From contig DVEG01000005.1 of assembly GCA_015295835.1 (NCBI GenBank), positions 248,001 to 312,000 on the forward strand: a stretch of DNA of 64,000 nt, in the 5' to 3' direction. The stretch is from Oscillatoriaceae cyanobacterium M7585_C2015_266 (GTDB lineage Bacteria > Cyanobacteriota > Cyanobacteriia > Cyanobacteriales > Oscillatoriaceae). This document shows positions 38,300 to 47,090 of this stretch, one piece after another. The notes beneath the pieces are model-generated. The model saw only the letters and a program-made list of their open reading frames with translations. It was not told where the DNA came from and made no database searches. Position numbers and translations under genes: made by a program. Every line of letters starts with the position of its first letter. Position 1 is the stretch's first letter.

Positions 38300-39550
38300 C
38301 TAGGTATTTAATAGCTTTCGCCGCAGGTGATCGAGGGCGGTGCAAATGCTCTTGTGGCGAATTAGAGAGCGAGCCTGCATTGGCGCAAATCTATGTTCAA
38401 AACCTTCCACTTCGCCATTTGGCCCTGCTAAGCCGATATAAACTAAGCCCACTGGCTTATACTCAGTGCCACCAGATGGCCCAGCAATACCAGTAATACT
38501 CAAGCCCCAGGTGGCACCGAGGCGAGCGCGAATTCCAGCAGCCATTTGTTCAGCCACTGTCGAACTAACAGCTCCCTCTCTGGCTAAATCACTTTCACTT
38601 ACGCCTAATAAAGAAATTTTTACTTGATTGTGATAAGCAATGATCCCGCCCAAAAAATAATTAGAACTGCCGGCAACATCAGTAAGCATTTTACCCAACC
38701 CCCCGCCGGTACAGGATTCTGCCACGGCCAGAGTTTGGCCCTTATTTTGGAGCAAGTGACCGCAGACAGAGGCAAGGGTATCATCATCAGCTCCGAAACA
38801 ATCCCTGCCGGCAATTTGTCGCAGCCTTTCCTCGATAGGAGCGATCGCTTTGAGAGCCTCTGCCTTACTATTAGCACGAGCAGAAATCCGCAACTTCACT
38901 TCACCAAGACTAGCATAGGGAGCAACAGTAGGATTGGACAAATAAAGTAAATCACCTACTTTTTCTGCCAAAGCTGACTCAGCAATTCCCCAAAACTTTA
39001 AAGTTCGGCTGTAAATAATTTCCTTGCCCCAACCTTGACTATATAGATAGGGCACAGCTGTTTCCTGCCACATGCGTTGCATTTCACTGGGAACACCGGG
39101 AAAAGTAAAAATAGTTAAGCCAGGGCGGGGCTGCCAGATGATACCAGGAGCAGTACCAGTGGGATTAGGCAATATTTCCGCTCCTTGGGGAATGAGAGCT
39201 TGTTTGCGGTTACTGGGGCTAATTTGTCGAGAGCTTGCAGTATATTTGCGCTCGATATCTTCGAGAATATCTTTGCGCTCAACGAGAGGAGAGCCGAAAA
39301 AGTTTGCGATCGCTTCATGGGTAAGATCGTCGGGTGTAGGTCCTAAACCACCAGTAAAAATCAGGATTTGTGAGCGTTCAACAGCGATCGCCAAAACCTG
39401 CTTAATGCGTTCGATATTGTCGCCTACTACTGTTTGATAATAGTGAGGAATTCCTAATTCAGCCAGCTTAAGAGCGAGATATTGAGCATTACTATTAAGA
39501 ATGTCGCCAAGCAGTAATTCCGTGCCGACACAAATAATTTCAGCACTCAT
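38300..39550 (-). CDS. cinA: CinA family protein (NMN deamidase / nucleotide pyrophosphatase)
   Basis: A two-domain protein of 416 aa. The N-terminal MoeA/MogA-like domain shows SAEIICVGTELLLGDILNSN, FTGGLGPTPDDLT and FTFPGVPSEM. The C-terminal CinA domain has AVAESCTGGGLGKMLTDVAGSS and GITGIAGPSGG-type loops (SITGIAGPSGGTEYKPVG). The family recycles pyridine nucleotides through NMN deamidation; the competence link is historical. The ATG at 39550 gives the standard N terminus. Confidence 0.93.
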   Translation of the reverse strand: MSAEIICVGTELLLGDILNSNAQYLALKLAELGIPHYYQTVVGDNIERIKQVLAIAVERSQILIFTGGLGPTPDDLTHEAIANFFGSPLVERKDILEDIERKYTASSRQISPSNRKQALIPQGAEILPNPTGTAPGIIWQPRPGLTIFTFPGVPSEMQRMWQETAVPYLYSQGWGKEIIYSRTLKFWGIAESALAEKVGDLLYLSNPTVAPYASLGEVKLRISARANSKAEALKAIAPIEERLRQIAGRDCFGADDDTLASVCGHLLQNKGQTLAVAESCTGGGLGKMLTDVAGSSNYFLGGIIAYHNQVKISLLGVSESDLAREGAVSSTVAEQMAAGIRARLGATWGLSITGIAGPSGGTEYKPVGLVYIGLAGPNGEVEGFEHRFAPMQARSLIRHKSICTALDHLRRKLLNT

Positions 39551-39602
39551 TGGATTTTAAATTTTATTCAAACTTTTTTTTGGGTTAGGAAGGAAGCATA
39601 AG

Positions 39603-40664
39603 CTATGGTTGTCGAACTTGCTTCCAGACGCGCCAGCTTGTATAACTCAGGAGAGCCGTTGCCGCCAGAGCATAAGCCAAACCACTTGGAATACCAGAAA
39701 ACGCCAGTGCCAAACTGCCCACCCATAGCGTCAGTGCATAAATAAACAAAACAGCCCGTCGGTGAGAAATACCTGCCCGTAAAAGACGGTGGTGCAAATG
39801 GCGCTTATCACCAATAAACGGCGACTTACCGTGACGCAGACGAGATAGAATCACCGCTGACATATCCAAAATTGGAACAGCAAGAATCAGATAAGGCAAC
39901 AAAACAGCCGTGACAGCAGTAGTTTTCACCAAACCGATAACGCCTACCCCAGCGAGGGTAAAGCCCATAAAATATGCGCCCCCATCTCCCATAAAGATCT
40001 GAGCGGGGTTGAAATTGTAGCGTAGGAATCCGAAAGCTCCGCCTGCTAGAGCTGCTGCAATTAAGGCTGCTGCCGGCTGTTTCATAAACAGACTCACGAA
40101 CAACATCACTACTGCAGCAATTCCAGATACACCAGCAGCTAAGCCGTCGAGTCCATCAATCCAGTTAATGGCATTGGCCATACCCACAAGCCAAATGACT
40201 GTGATTGGTAGACTCAAAATGCCAATATGTGTCAGCCCGTAAAAGGGTATTGTTAGAAAATCAATGCTGACACCTACATACCAGGCAACGCTGGCTACGC
40301 CTGCTTGCATTATCAGTCGGATCAAAGGTGACAAGCCCCAGAGATCATCGGCTAGCCCGATGAGGAAAAAAGCCAAACCTCCAATGGTGACACCCCAGAT
40401 TTCGTATTCTTTATCGGATGTGAGAGTTGCGCCATTGGCGTCTACAAAACCTCCAAGCCACCAGACCGTGAGCAGGGCAACTAAAGTGCCGGCAAAAATA
40501 GAGATTCCTCCCAATCGCACCATCGGGCGCTGGTGGATTTTGCGTCCACCTGGAAGATCGAAGTGGCCAGTTTTGAGACCAATTTTTTTGACAATTGGCG
40601 TACTTAATAAGACAACGCCAGTAGAAACTAGGAATGCGAGGATGTGATACAGATGGGGGGGCAT
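39603..40664 (-). CDS. Polyprenyl-phosphate GlcNAc-1-phosphate transferase (WecA/MraY family)
   Basis: An integral membrane phosphoglycosyltransferase, 353 aa with about 11 helices. Family motifs are KIHQRPMVRLGGISIF, the metal-binding LIGLADDLWG, NAINWIDGLDGLAAG, FMGDGGAYFMGF, and the His-rich loop KRHLHHRLLRAG. The long form with the HHR loop is closer to WecA/TagO than to MraY. The lipid carrier is therefore primed with GlcNAc-1-P or a similar sugar for cell-surface polysaccharide. It stands alone between cinA and glyA. Confidence 0.9.
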   Translation of the reverse strand: MPPHLYHILAFLVSTGVVLLSTPIVKKIGLKTGHFDLPGGRKIHQRPMVRLGGISIFAGTLVALLTVWWLGGFVDANGATLTSDKEYEIWGVTIGGLAFFLIGLADDLWGLSPLIRLIMQAGVASVAWYVGVSIDFLTIPFYGLTHIGILSLPITVIWLVGMANAINWIDGLDGLAAGVSGIAAVVMLFVSLFMKQPAAALIAAALAGGAFGFLRYNFNPAQIFMGDGGAYFMGFTLAGVGVIGLVKTTAVTAVLLPYLILAVPILDMSAVILSRLRHGKSPFIGDKRHLHHRLLRAGISHRRAVLFIYALTLWVGSLALAFSGIPSGLAYALAATALLSYTSWRVWKQVRQP

Positions 40665-40842
40665 CTGAAATAAATAGGGTGCGATACTACGAGAGTCTCA
40701 GGCAGAGTCTACTACATTTGAGACCTTCAATGTTCGGTATAATTTACAGGAAATATTATGAAGAATATTTAACTGTTTAACCGGGGAAATCGGTACCTGT
40801 TGGTTCTCTAGGCGCTTGCTGGTTGCATTTTATATTAAATTA

Positions 40843-40872
40843 CGGGCCTGGATTAAATCAAAAGCAGGCCCG
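40843..40872 (-). terminator. Hairpin downstream of glyA, likely terminator
   Basis: A perfect 8-bp CGGGCCTG/CAGGCCCG stem with a 14-nt loop lies about 14 bp past the glyA stop. On the minus strand it is followed by an AT-rich stretch instead of a clean T run. Confidence 0.6.
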
Positions 40873-40885
40873 CAGTGCTACTATT

Positions 40886-42169
40886 TTATGCTAGAGCAGG
40901 AACGGGGATAGTCAGGTGGGGATAGAGGGGGAAGCGCTCGCATAAAGCAGCAACACGTTGCCGACAAGAACGGGCCACTACTGTATCTTCTGGATTGAGC
41001 AGGCGATCGGCAATAATATCAGCGATTTCTGTAAATTCAGCGCTACCCATTCCTCGCGTAGTCAGAGCGGGGGAACCCAGCCTTAGCCCGCTTGTCACAA
41101 AGGGCGATTCGGGATCGAAGGGAACCGTATTTTTATTGGCAGTAATGTTAATCTCACCGAGTAACTGATCTGCTCGTTTACCTGTCATGCCAATATTTCT
41201 CAGATCGACGAGCATCAGGTGGTTATCAGTACCGCCGGAGACTATTTTTAGACCCCGTTTCTGCAACTGTGCCGCCATAGTACGGGCATTTTCAATCACT
41301 CGTTGCGAGTAAGTTTTAAATTCTGGCTGCAGAGCTTCCCCAAAAGCTACGGCTTTGGCAGCAATGACGTGTTCCAATGGCCCGCCCTGAGTTCCTGGAA
41401 AAACAGCTTTATCCAACATCTTGCCCAGTTCGGGATCGTTAGTTAAAATTAAGCCTCCTCTCGGTCCGCGCAGGGTTTTGTGGGTGGTTGTAGTGACGAC
41501 GTGGCAGTGGGGTAAGGGGTTGGGGTGGTGACCCGTAGCTACTAATCCGGCGATGTGGGCAATATCGGCAAGTAGGTAGGCACCAACTTCGTCAGCGATC
41601 GCCCTAAACTTCTCAAAATCAATAATTCGGGGATAAGCTGAATACCCACAAATAATCAACTTAGGCTTGTATTGTAGAGCCAGTTCCCGAATTTGGTCGT
41701 AATCTAGCTGCTCTGTTTCTCTACTTACCCCATAATGACGAACTTGAAACCACTTGCCGGATACGTTGACCGGTGAACCGTGAGTCAAGTGGCCACCGTG
41801 AGACAAGTCCATACCCATAATCGTATCCCCTGGCTGCAACAGAGCCAGGAAAACTGCAAAATTTGCCTGTGCACCAGAGTGGGGTTGGACATTGGCATGA
41901 GCAGCACCAAATAGCTGTTGAGCGCGATCAATTGCCAACTGCTCAATAGCATCTATAAACTCGCAACCTCCGTAATAGCGTTTACCAGGCAATCCCTCTG
42001 CATACTTATTAGTTAGTACTGAACCTTGGGCAGCTAGTACTGCTGCTGAGGTAAAATTTTCGCTGGCAATTAGTTCCAGGTGATCTCGCTGGCGTTTGAG
42101 CTCCTTTTCGATCAAACCTGCAACGATTGGATCATTTTTGACTAGGAAGTCTAAATTTGTCTGAGTCAC
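40886..42169 (-). CDS. glyA: Serine hydroxymethyltransferase GlyA
   Basis: PLP enzyme interconverting serine and glycine with one-carbon transfer to THF; in cyanobacteria it also serves photorespiration. I choose the GTG at 42169 (product [16 protein letters not shown]), which has a GGGGGGAAG just upstream; the frame extends to a TTG at 42196. It shows [40 protein letters not shown] and the PLP-lysine motif [16 protein letters not shown]. The 427-aa length is standard. Confidence 0.96.
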   Translation of the reverse strand: MTQTNLDFLVKNDPIVAGLIEKELKRQRDHLELIASENFTSAAVLAAQGSVLTNKYAEGLPGKRYYGGCEFIDAIEQLAIDRAQQLFGAAHANVQPHSGAQANFAVFLALLQPGDTIMGMDLSHGGHLTHGSPVNVSGKWFQVRHYGVSRETEQLDYDQIRELALQYKPKLIICGYSAYPRIIDFEKFRAIADEVGAYLLADIAHIAGLVATGHHPNPLPHCHVVTTTTHKTLRGPRGGLILTNDPELGKMLDKAVFPGTQGGPLEHVIAAKAVAFGEALQPEFKTYSQRVIENARTMAAQLQKRGLKIVSGGTDNHLMLVDLRNIGMTGKRADQLLGEINITANKNTVPFDPESPFVTSGLRLGSPALTTRGMGSAEFTEIADIIADRLLNPEDTVVARSCRQRVAALCERFPLYPHLTIPVPALA

Positions 42170-42196
42170 AGGGCTTCCCCCCAGAAAAATGTTCAA

Positions 42197-42497
42197 ATTC
42201 TTTTTAATTTCAGGGCTGGGGCTGTTTTTATCCCCAGAAGGCGGTTTTGATTTTTACCAGCCAATTTTTACCCAGACTTTTTATTATAATCTTTTTGGAT
42301 ACAGAAAATAAAGTCGCTTCTTGGAAAAAATAGCCGAATACTACTGAGTTGTTTTGATTGTAGCAGGATCAAAAGTAAAATTAAAAACCAGGTTTTGAGC
42401 TGACTGGTAGATTAAGCTATGTGTTAATTTTTCTAAAATCCATGAAAGCCTGACATAGAATGAATTTAAAGGCTGCTTGGCTTTTGAGAGGTATAGA
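42197..42497. other. Intergenic spacer upstream of glyA
   Basis: The divergent region between glyA and a small Cys protein gene. AT-rich; no repeats or clear regulatory sites were recognised beyond promoter-like AT stretches. Confidence 0.4.
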
Positions 42498-42695
42498 ATG
42501 TTGGTGATTTTGATGGATGACCAGATCGTGGCTACTCAGCAAGTTTGTCAAACCTGCTTGATGGCTGATCGCAGTGGCCAACCACGCTGGCGTCACGGTC
42601 AACTTGGCTGCGGCTCTCCAGTAGGAAAACTCCCGGAAAGCCAACAAGATATGTATGAGTGTCAGATGGGCTTTCGCATCGCTAATATAGAATAA
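42498..42695 (+). CDS. Small Cys-containing protein, cyanobacterial type
   Basis: A 65-aa product from the ATG at 42498, which has GAGAGG at good spacing. It contains CQTCLMADRSGQPRWRHGQ, then LGCG and YECQMGFRI, giving a C-x2-C pair and two further Cys that could bind metal. The sequence is non-random and codon use is normal, so I believe it is a gene. I recognise no named domain. Tic20 follows 123 bp downstream on the same strand. Confidence 0.62.
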   Translation: MLVILMDDQIVATQQVCQTCLMADRSGQPRWRHGQLGCGSPVGKLPESQQDMYECQMGFRIANIE

Positions 42696-42818
42696 GGAAT
42701 AGGGCGGTTCGGCAATTCTGTCAGCAAAAATAGCGATCGCAGCAATAGTCGAGCGGCAACTGCGTTATCCTGAGTTTAGTAAATACGGCTCAATAACACT
42801 GGATTTAGGAGGAAAGTA

Positions 42819-43298
42819 ATGTCTTGGCGCGGCTCGACCACAGTTTCAGATCGTATTTTTGCTTGTCTGCCCTATCTGTTTCCCTTAATTGAAGGATTGG
42901 GATTTGGCAAGTATTTATTTAGGCAGTTTCCAATTTTAAAACAAACTTTAGTCTGGCAATTGCCACCATTGCTTATGGCTGACTACAGTATTCCTTTTGC
43001 AGAACTGATTATTTTATTTGCTCTTTATTTTGGAGTAGTAAGAAATGAAAATATCAGTCACTTTGTCCGCTTTAATGCAATGCAGGCTATTCTTTTATAT
43101 ATTGTTTTGATTTTGGCTGGTCTGATTTTGCATATTTTAGTACCTAGTATCCCAATAGTATTCATCATAGAAACTATTTCTAACATGATATTTTTAGGAA
43201 TCGTGGCAGCAGTTGGCTATGCTGTAGTTCAATCGGCATTAGGTCGCTATGCGGAAATTCCTACTATTTCAGATGCAGTTTATATGCAAGTGCGCTAG
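42819..43298 (+). CDS. Tic20-like membrane protein
   Basis: A 159-aa protein with four membrane helices, the cyanobacterial homologue of the chloroplast inner-envelope Tic20. It begins STTVSDRIFACLPYLFPLIEGLGFG, continues with a helix ending LYFGVVRN and NISHFVRFNAMQAILLYI, and has two more helices. AGGAGG lies 6 nt before the ATG. The bacterial function is not settled; protein-translocation roles are inferred from the plastid homologue. It converges with the FAH-family gene. Confidence 0.86.
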   Translation: MSWRGSTTVSDRIFACLPYLFPLIEGLGFGKYLFRQFPILKQTLVWQLPPLLMADYSIPFAELIILFALYFGVVRNENISHFVRFNAMQAILLYIVLILAGLILHILVPSIPIVFIIETISNMIFLGIVAAVGYAVVQSALGRYAEIPTISDAVYMQVR

Positions 43299-43344
43299 GT
43301 GTGGTGAGGAGCGATAACACCCTGATACAAACTTCAACCAGTGA

Positions 43345-44133
43345 TTACTTCCGGGGCGAGGGTCTTGCTACTACCGTATTTTCTAAGCTGCCAATGCCTT
43401 CGATTTCAACACGAACGCGATCGCCCACAAACAAAGGCCCAATTCCTTGTGGCGTTCCCGTTAGTACCACATCTCCGGGAAGAAGAGTCATCACCTGCGA
43501 GATAAAAGAAACGAGCACTTCCGGTGGGAATACCATCTCCTCGATGAGAGCCGATTGCACAGGTTGAGGATTTTCATTCACGAAAGTTTGCAAACGCGCA
43601 CTCGGACTGATTTCTCTGACGATCCACGGTCCGAGTGGACAAAAGGTGTCAAACCCTTTGGCTCTCGTCCACTGACCGTCTCGCTGTTGCAGATCCCTAG
43701 CCGTGACGTCATTGGCAATGGTATAACCCCAGATTTTAGCTTGCGCCTCCTCTGGGGTACAATCTATACAAGCCTCTCCAATGATCAAAGCCAGTTCCCC
43801 TTCATAATCTACTCGCTGTGACTGGGGAGGGTACCATATTTCTCCCCCAATGGGAATAATAGCAGTGGGCGGTTTTAGAAATAGTAAAGGTTCTGTCGGA
43901 ACGGAAGTTCCCATTTCAGCAGCGTGATCAGCATAATTTTTGCCGACAGCAACTATTTTCGAGGGGGCGCACGGAGCTAAAAGCTGATAACTATCCGGCT
44001 CTAATATCATTTCAGTTGGTTGTCCTTTTAACCAAGGAGGGGCGTCGAGTACCTGAACGCATCGGCTAAGTTGTAATAAACCATAGTAAATGCGTTTTTC
44101 TGTTGTTTGAACGCGAACATAGCGCTGTGCCAT
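43345..44133 (-). CDS. Fumarylacetoacetate hydrolase family protein
   Basis: A 262-aa FAH-fold hydrolase/decarboxylase. KIVAVGKNYADHAAEMG, LFLKPPTAI, the metal-binding VDYEGELALIIGE, GYTIANDVTARDLQQRDGQW, AKGFDTFCPLGPWIV and VLTGTPQGIGP are characteristic. Members include oxaloacetate decarboxylases and acylpyruvate hydrolases; the exact substrate cannot be decided. It is a single gene converging with tic20. Confidence 0.88.
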   Translation of the reverse strand: MAQRYVRVQTTEKRIYYGLLQLSRCVQVLDAPPWLKGQPTEMILEPDSYQLLAPCAPSKIVAVGKNYADHAAEMGTSVPTEPLLFLKPPTAIIPIGGEIWYPPQSQRVDYEGELALIIGEACIDCTPEEAQAKIWGYTIANDVTARDLQQRDGQWTRAKGFDTFCPLGPWIVREISPSARLQTFVNENPQPVQSALIEEMVFPPEVLVSFISQVMTLLPGDVVLTGTPQGIGPLFVGDRVRVEIEGIGSLENTVVARPSPRK

Positions 44134-44475
44134 GACTTTACTTATGCCTCAATATGAGTTAATGAGGTTCTATAAGATGGCTGAAAGCTTAATATTGCAG
44201 GTTTGCAGCCTAAAAACACTCATCATAAAAAACGTCAATTGGTATATTTTATCGAAATACACCATATTTTAATTTGTTGTAATGTCTCCTACTCTTGCGC
44301 GGCAGTTGGCCACATAAGATAGAAACCCGGTTTCTTGTTTTAATTGTTTCAGAAAGCGCTCGCTTTCAAAAACTGCTAAAATATAAAATTTGCAAGTAAA
44401 AAGTGACAAATAGGGGCGCTGCACTTGCTGCAAGCCTAACAGTTAAAAGGAGAAAAAAGGTCAAAGAGGAAACTG
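44134..44475. other. Intergenic region upstream of rpsF
   Basis: Contains one GAAACCCGGTTTC repeat-family copy (about 44321) followed closely by a GCGCTCGC octamer (44354) inside a GAAAGCGCTCGCTTTC palindrome. AAAAGGAGAAAA lies about 25 nt before the rpsF ATG and a nearer GAGGAAA precedes it. No gene is seen. Confidence 0.5.
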
Positions 44476-44796
44476 ATGAGCTACATTTACGAAACCATGT
44501 ACATTTTGCGCCCGGATTTGGGCGAGGAGCTAACAGAAGCTGCGATCGCTAAATATCAAAAGCTCCTGCGCGATAACAATGTTGAGCAAATCGAAACACA
44601 ACATCGCGGTAAGCGCCGTCTCGCTTACGAAATAGGTAAATACCGGGAAGGCATATACATCCAAATGAACTACAAAGCCGAAGCTCACGTCGTCGCCATC
44701 CTGGAGCGAGCCATGCGTCTTAGCGATGACGTAATTCGTTTTATGACTGTCAAGCAAGAAATCCCAGAACCAAAGCCGGAAACCGTTACCGCTTGA
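44476..44796 (+). CDS. rpsF: 30S ribosomal protein S6
   Basis: A 106-aa ribosomal protein that binds the S15/S18 platform of the small subunit. [20 protein letters not shown], the strand [28 protein letters not shown] and [10 protein letters not shown] are typical, with the acidic/Pro tail usual in cyanobacteria. GAGGAAA lies 8 nt before the ATG. It is not followed by rpsR or ssb here. Confidence 0.96.
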   Translation: MSYIYETMYILRPDLGEELTEAAIAKYQKLLRDNNVEQIETQHRGKRRLAYEIGKYREGIYIQMNYKAEAHVVAILERAMRLSDDVIRFMTVKQEIPEPKPETVTA

Positions 44797-44804
44797 TACT
44801 TTTT

Positions 44805-44837
44805 GGGGGCGACTGCTGACATTTAAGCAATGGCCCC
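44805..44837 (+). terminator. Possible terminator of rpsF
   Basis: GGGGC/GCCCC closes a structure with an inner TGCT/AGCA pair 8 bp after the rpsF stop. Only a mixed T-rich stretch follows, so it may be merely a 3' hairpin. Confidence 0.4.
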
Positions 44838-44898
44838 TGTTATCTTCTCATTGGCCAACCTCCCCTGTCTGCATGACAGAGGAGAAAAATTTCTATTA

Positions 44899-45082
44899 GG
44901 TTCACCGAGACGCCGTCTTACCTCAGTTTTTGACCTGGAAAACCAGGTGGGAATCATTTGTCCAGCTTAAAGTTTCCGGCTACTAGGCCGGTCTACTGCC
45001 ACTAGATCTATCAGACTCCCTTTTTTAAAAAGGCATAGATCACAAAACATTATTGGCAGTCACCAACGTCTCAGTGCCACCT
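44899..45082 (-). ncRNA. ssaA: Probable 6S RNA (ssaA)
   Basis: A transcript of about 184 nt read from the minus strand. Its 5' end GGTGGCACTGAGACG pairs with its 3' end CGTCTCGGTGAACC to form a long closing stem. Promoter TTGTCA-N17-TACAAT lies just upstream and places the start at the first base of that stem. Inside are ACTGCCA/TGGCAGT and GATCTAT/ATAGATC helices and two short hairpins (CCGGC..GCCGG, ACCTGG..CCAGGT). Length, closing stem and the position beside purK fit cyanobacterial 6S RNA, which mimics an open promoter and binds RNA polymerase. The internal fold differs from the simple rod, so the identity is not certain. Confidence 0.62.
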
Positions 45083-45087
45083 CCCCT

Positions 45088-45116
45088 ATTGTAATCAATC
45101 GGCTTGAAGTTGACAA
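45088..45116 (-). promoter_or_regulatory. Sigma-70-type promoter of the 6S-like RNA
   Basis: On the minus strand TTGTCA (45116-45111), a 17-bp spacer and TACAAT (45093-45088) come 6-7 nt before the closing stem of the RNA. Confidence 0.75.
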
Positions 45117-45158
45117 GGGGGGAAGAATTAGGCAGATAGTTTTCACAGAAAGAAAAAA

Positions 45159-46334
45159 TCACCCATACCAAATTTCCTCGCACCGAAGGGCGAGCGCTTC
45201 TGCTTGTGCGCGCAAATTTTCTTCATTATCGAAAAGCAAAACAGTAACGTGCCCCAATTTTCTCCCAGGGCGTGATTCTGCCTTACCATACCAGTGAACG
45301 TGAGCACCGGGAATTTCAGCTAGTTGCTGCCGTTTTTTCTGGTAATCATCTTGAGAATATTCGAAACCAAGCAAATTCACCATCACAGCTCCTGCACAAT
45401 TGAGGGCTGGATTGCCGATTGGGTATTCACAAATTGCTCTTAGGTGCATCTCAAATTGAGAAGTAAAACAAGCGTCTATTGAAAAATGCCCCGAATTATG
45501 AGTACGAGGAGCTATCTCATTGACTATAACTTTCCCTTCTCTGGTTAAAAATAACTCTATAGCAAATAAGCCTACAACTTTTAAACTTTCTAAAAGCGTC
45601 CGAGCGATCGCCTCTATTTCCCCCTTTACTTGCGGTTCCAAAAAAATTGGCACCAACACCCGACGACAAACCTGATTCTCCTGCTGAGTTTCAACAATCG
45701 GGTAAATAACTATTTCCCCAGAATTAAAACGAGCAGCAATAACAGCCAATTCCCTTTCAAACGGTATAAATTCTTCTAACAAAACCGACGGATATCCCCA
45801 CCGCTGCCAGTTGGATTCTAAATCACTTGCTTGTTTAATAATAAGAGTCCCTTGCCCATCGTAACCGTGGCGACGAGCTTTCATCACAACTGGAAACCCC
45901 AAAGGTTGTTTAGATGCCGATATTTTCGTATTTGGTGATTCCGGAGTGTTTTTTTCCCAGACTATAAATTTAGGTACGGGCAAGCCTAAATCCCGCAGGT
46001 AACATCTTTGATGATATTTGTCAAGAATGGGGGCTAATACTTCTAATTTAGGACGAAAACAGACTCCTTTTTGGGCTAGGGTAATTAATGCGTCTAAATT
46101 AATAAATTCATTTTCAAAAGTTATGACATCACAGAGATTAGCTAATTTTGCTGTAGCTGCAACGTCGTCGAGGGCTGCAAAAATCGTTTGATTGGCGACT
46201 AAGGCTGCCGGATCCCTTGCGTTTGGGGTTTGTACCGCAAGTTCAATCCCCAATTTCTTGGCGGCAGATGCCATCATTGCTGCCAACTGTCCACCGCCTA
46301 TGACTCCAACTCGCTTCACTTGTTTTGCTGACAC
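45159..46334 (-). CDS. purK: N5-carboxyaminoimidazole ribonucleotide synthase PurK
   Basis: ATP-grasp enzyme of purine synthesis that carboxylates AIR, 391 aa. The N-terminal dinucleotide-like motif is RVGVIGGGQLAAMMASAAKKLG. ITFENEFI, the ATP-grasp VVMKARRHGYDGQGTLI, LLEEFIPFERELAVI and VNEIAPRTHNSGHFSIDAC are diagnostic. The start is a GTG at 46334. The 6S-like RNA lies just downstream in the same direction, an association described for other cyanobacteria. Confidence 0.95.
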   Translation of the reverse strand: MSAKQVKRVGVIGGGQLAAMMASAAKKLGIELAVQTPNARDPAALVANQTIFAALDDVAATAKLANLCDVITFENEFINLDALITLAQKGVCFRPKLEVLAPILDKYHQRCYLRDLGLPVPKFIVWEKNTPESPNTKISASKQPLGFPVVMKARRHGYDGQGTLIIKQASDLESNWQRWGYPSVLLEEFIPFERELAVIAARFNSGEIVIYPIVETQQENQVCRRVLVPIFLEPQVKGEIEAIARTLLESLKVVGLFAIELFLTREGKVIVNEIAPRTHNSGHFSIDACFTSQFEMHLRAICEYPIGNPALNCAGAVMVNLLGFEYSQDDYQKKRQQLAEIPGAHVHWYGKAESRPGRKLGHVTVLLFDNEENLRAQAEALALRCEEIWYG

Positions 46335-46669
46335 AGCATTTAATTCTACAATTCTTTATCATCGCACGTTCGACTAGGTTACGAGACGATTTAGAAATAA
46401 ATTTTAACAAAATTTTAACAAAATTGTCTTTCTGAGTTTTGCCCCTGTGAAGTTCACCTCATCTGTTATTGTATTACTCAAATCAGCACCTTGCAGATTG
46501 GCTTGTGTTATTACGGAAGTGCTGAAAACCGCTCCCTGCAAGTCAGTCTATCCGTAAACAGAAAAGTGGTGCGGAGCCATTTTATAGTTTACTGTATTGT
46601 ATTGATATAGTGCGTATCCCCTGTAGGAGCGCTAAAATGCTACTATGTAAGCGATGTTCAAAGTAAATT
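46335..46669. other. Intergenic region with a pentapeptide-repeat remnant
   Basis: Lies upstream of both purK and the holin-like gene. It contains the 46404-46547 remnant described separately and an 11-bp tandem TTAACAAAATT repeat at about 46404-46425. Confidence 0.5.
46404..46547 (-). pseudogene. Pentapeptide-repeat protein fragment
   Basis: A 47-codon minus-strand frame between stops encodes DLQGAVFSTS, ANLQGADLSN and VNFTGAKLRK, the A(D/N)LXX pattern of pentapeptide-repeat proteins. There is no start codon in place, and a TAG precedes it directly. It looks like the 3' end of a lost gene. Confidence 0.6.
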
Positions 46670-47017
46670 ATGCTCAATTTCTTTTTAACTTGGCTGTTGA
46701 CGGCAGTCTCGCTGGTGATTACCGCGAAGATTGTTCCAGGCATTTATGTTGCTAATTTTCAAGCAGCTATGATTGCCGTCGTGGTTATGGGTTTGGTAAA
46801 TGCAATTGTTAAACCCATTTTGACGATTCTGACTTTGCCTCTAACAATTTTGACTTTGGGGCTATTTCTGTTTGTGGTGAATGCAATTTCACTTTCGCTT
46901 GTATCTTATTTGACTCCTGGATTAACTGTTCAGGGTTTCTGGCCAGCATTGTTTGGTGCTATCGTTCTATCTTTAGTTTCTGGATTCCTAACTAAATTTA
47001 TTCCAAATCAGAAATGA
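46670..47017 (+). CDS. Phage holin superfamily IV (PF04020-type) membrane protein
   Basis: A 115-aa protein with four membrane helices and almost no soluble part. The LNFFLTWLLTAVSLVITAKIVPGI start, the repeated LTILTLPLTILTLGLF and the end GAIVLSLVSGFLTKFI match the family named after mycobacterial 4-TMS holins. In cyanobacteria these are chromosomal proteins with no known lysis role. No phage genes are nearby. It has its own terminator. Confidence 0.82.
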   Translation: MLNFFLTWLLTAVSLVITAKIVPGIYVANFQAAMIAVVVMGLVNAIVKPILTILTLPLTILTLGLFLFVVNAISLSLVSYLTPGLTVQGFWPALFGAIVLSLVSGFLTKFIPNQK

Positions 47018-47059
47018 ACAGTTGATTTGTAAAATTACAGAAATAGCATGTGTGATCAG

Positions 47060-47088
47060 AAACCCCGGTTAGAGGGGTTTATTTTTTT
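47060..47088 (+). terminator. Rho-independent terminator of the holin-like gene
   Basis: A perfect AAACCCC/GGGGTTT stem with a 7-nt loop and ATTTTTTT, 43 bp after the stop. Confidence 0.85.
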
Positions 47089-47090
47089 CT

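Noticed and set aside
44855-44884. Terminator from the CTCCCCTGTC/GACAGAGGAG hairpin
   Set aside because: The stem is real but lacks a T run on either strand. It may be part of the rpsF 3' UTR or flank the 6S-like RNA, but termination is unsupported.
46670-47017. Prophage, suggested by the holin-like protein
   Set aside because: No other phage genes, att repeats or tRNA integration site are near. This holin family is a normal chromosomal protein in cyanobacteria.
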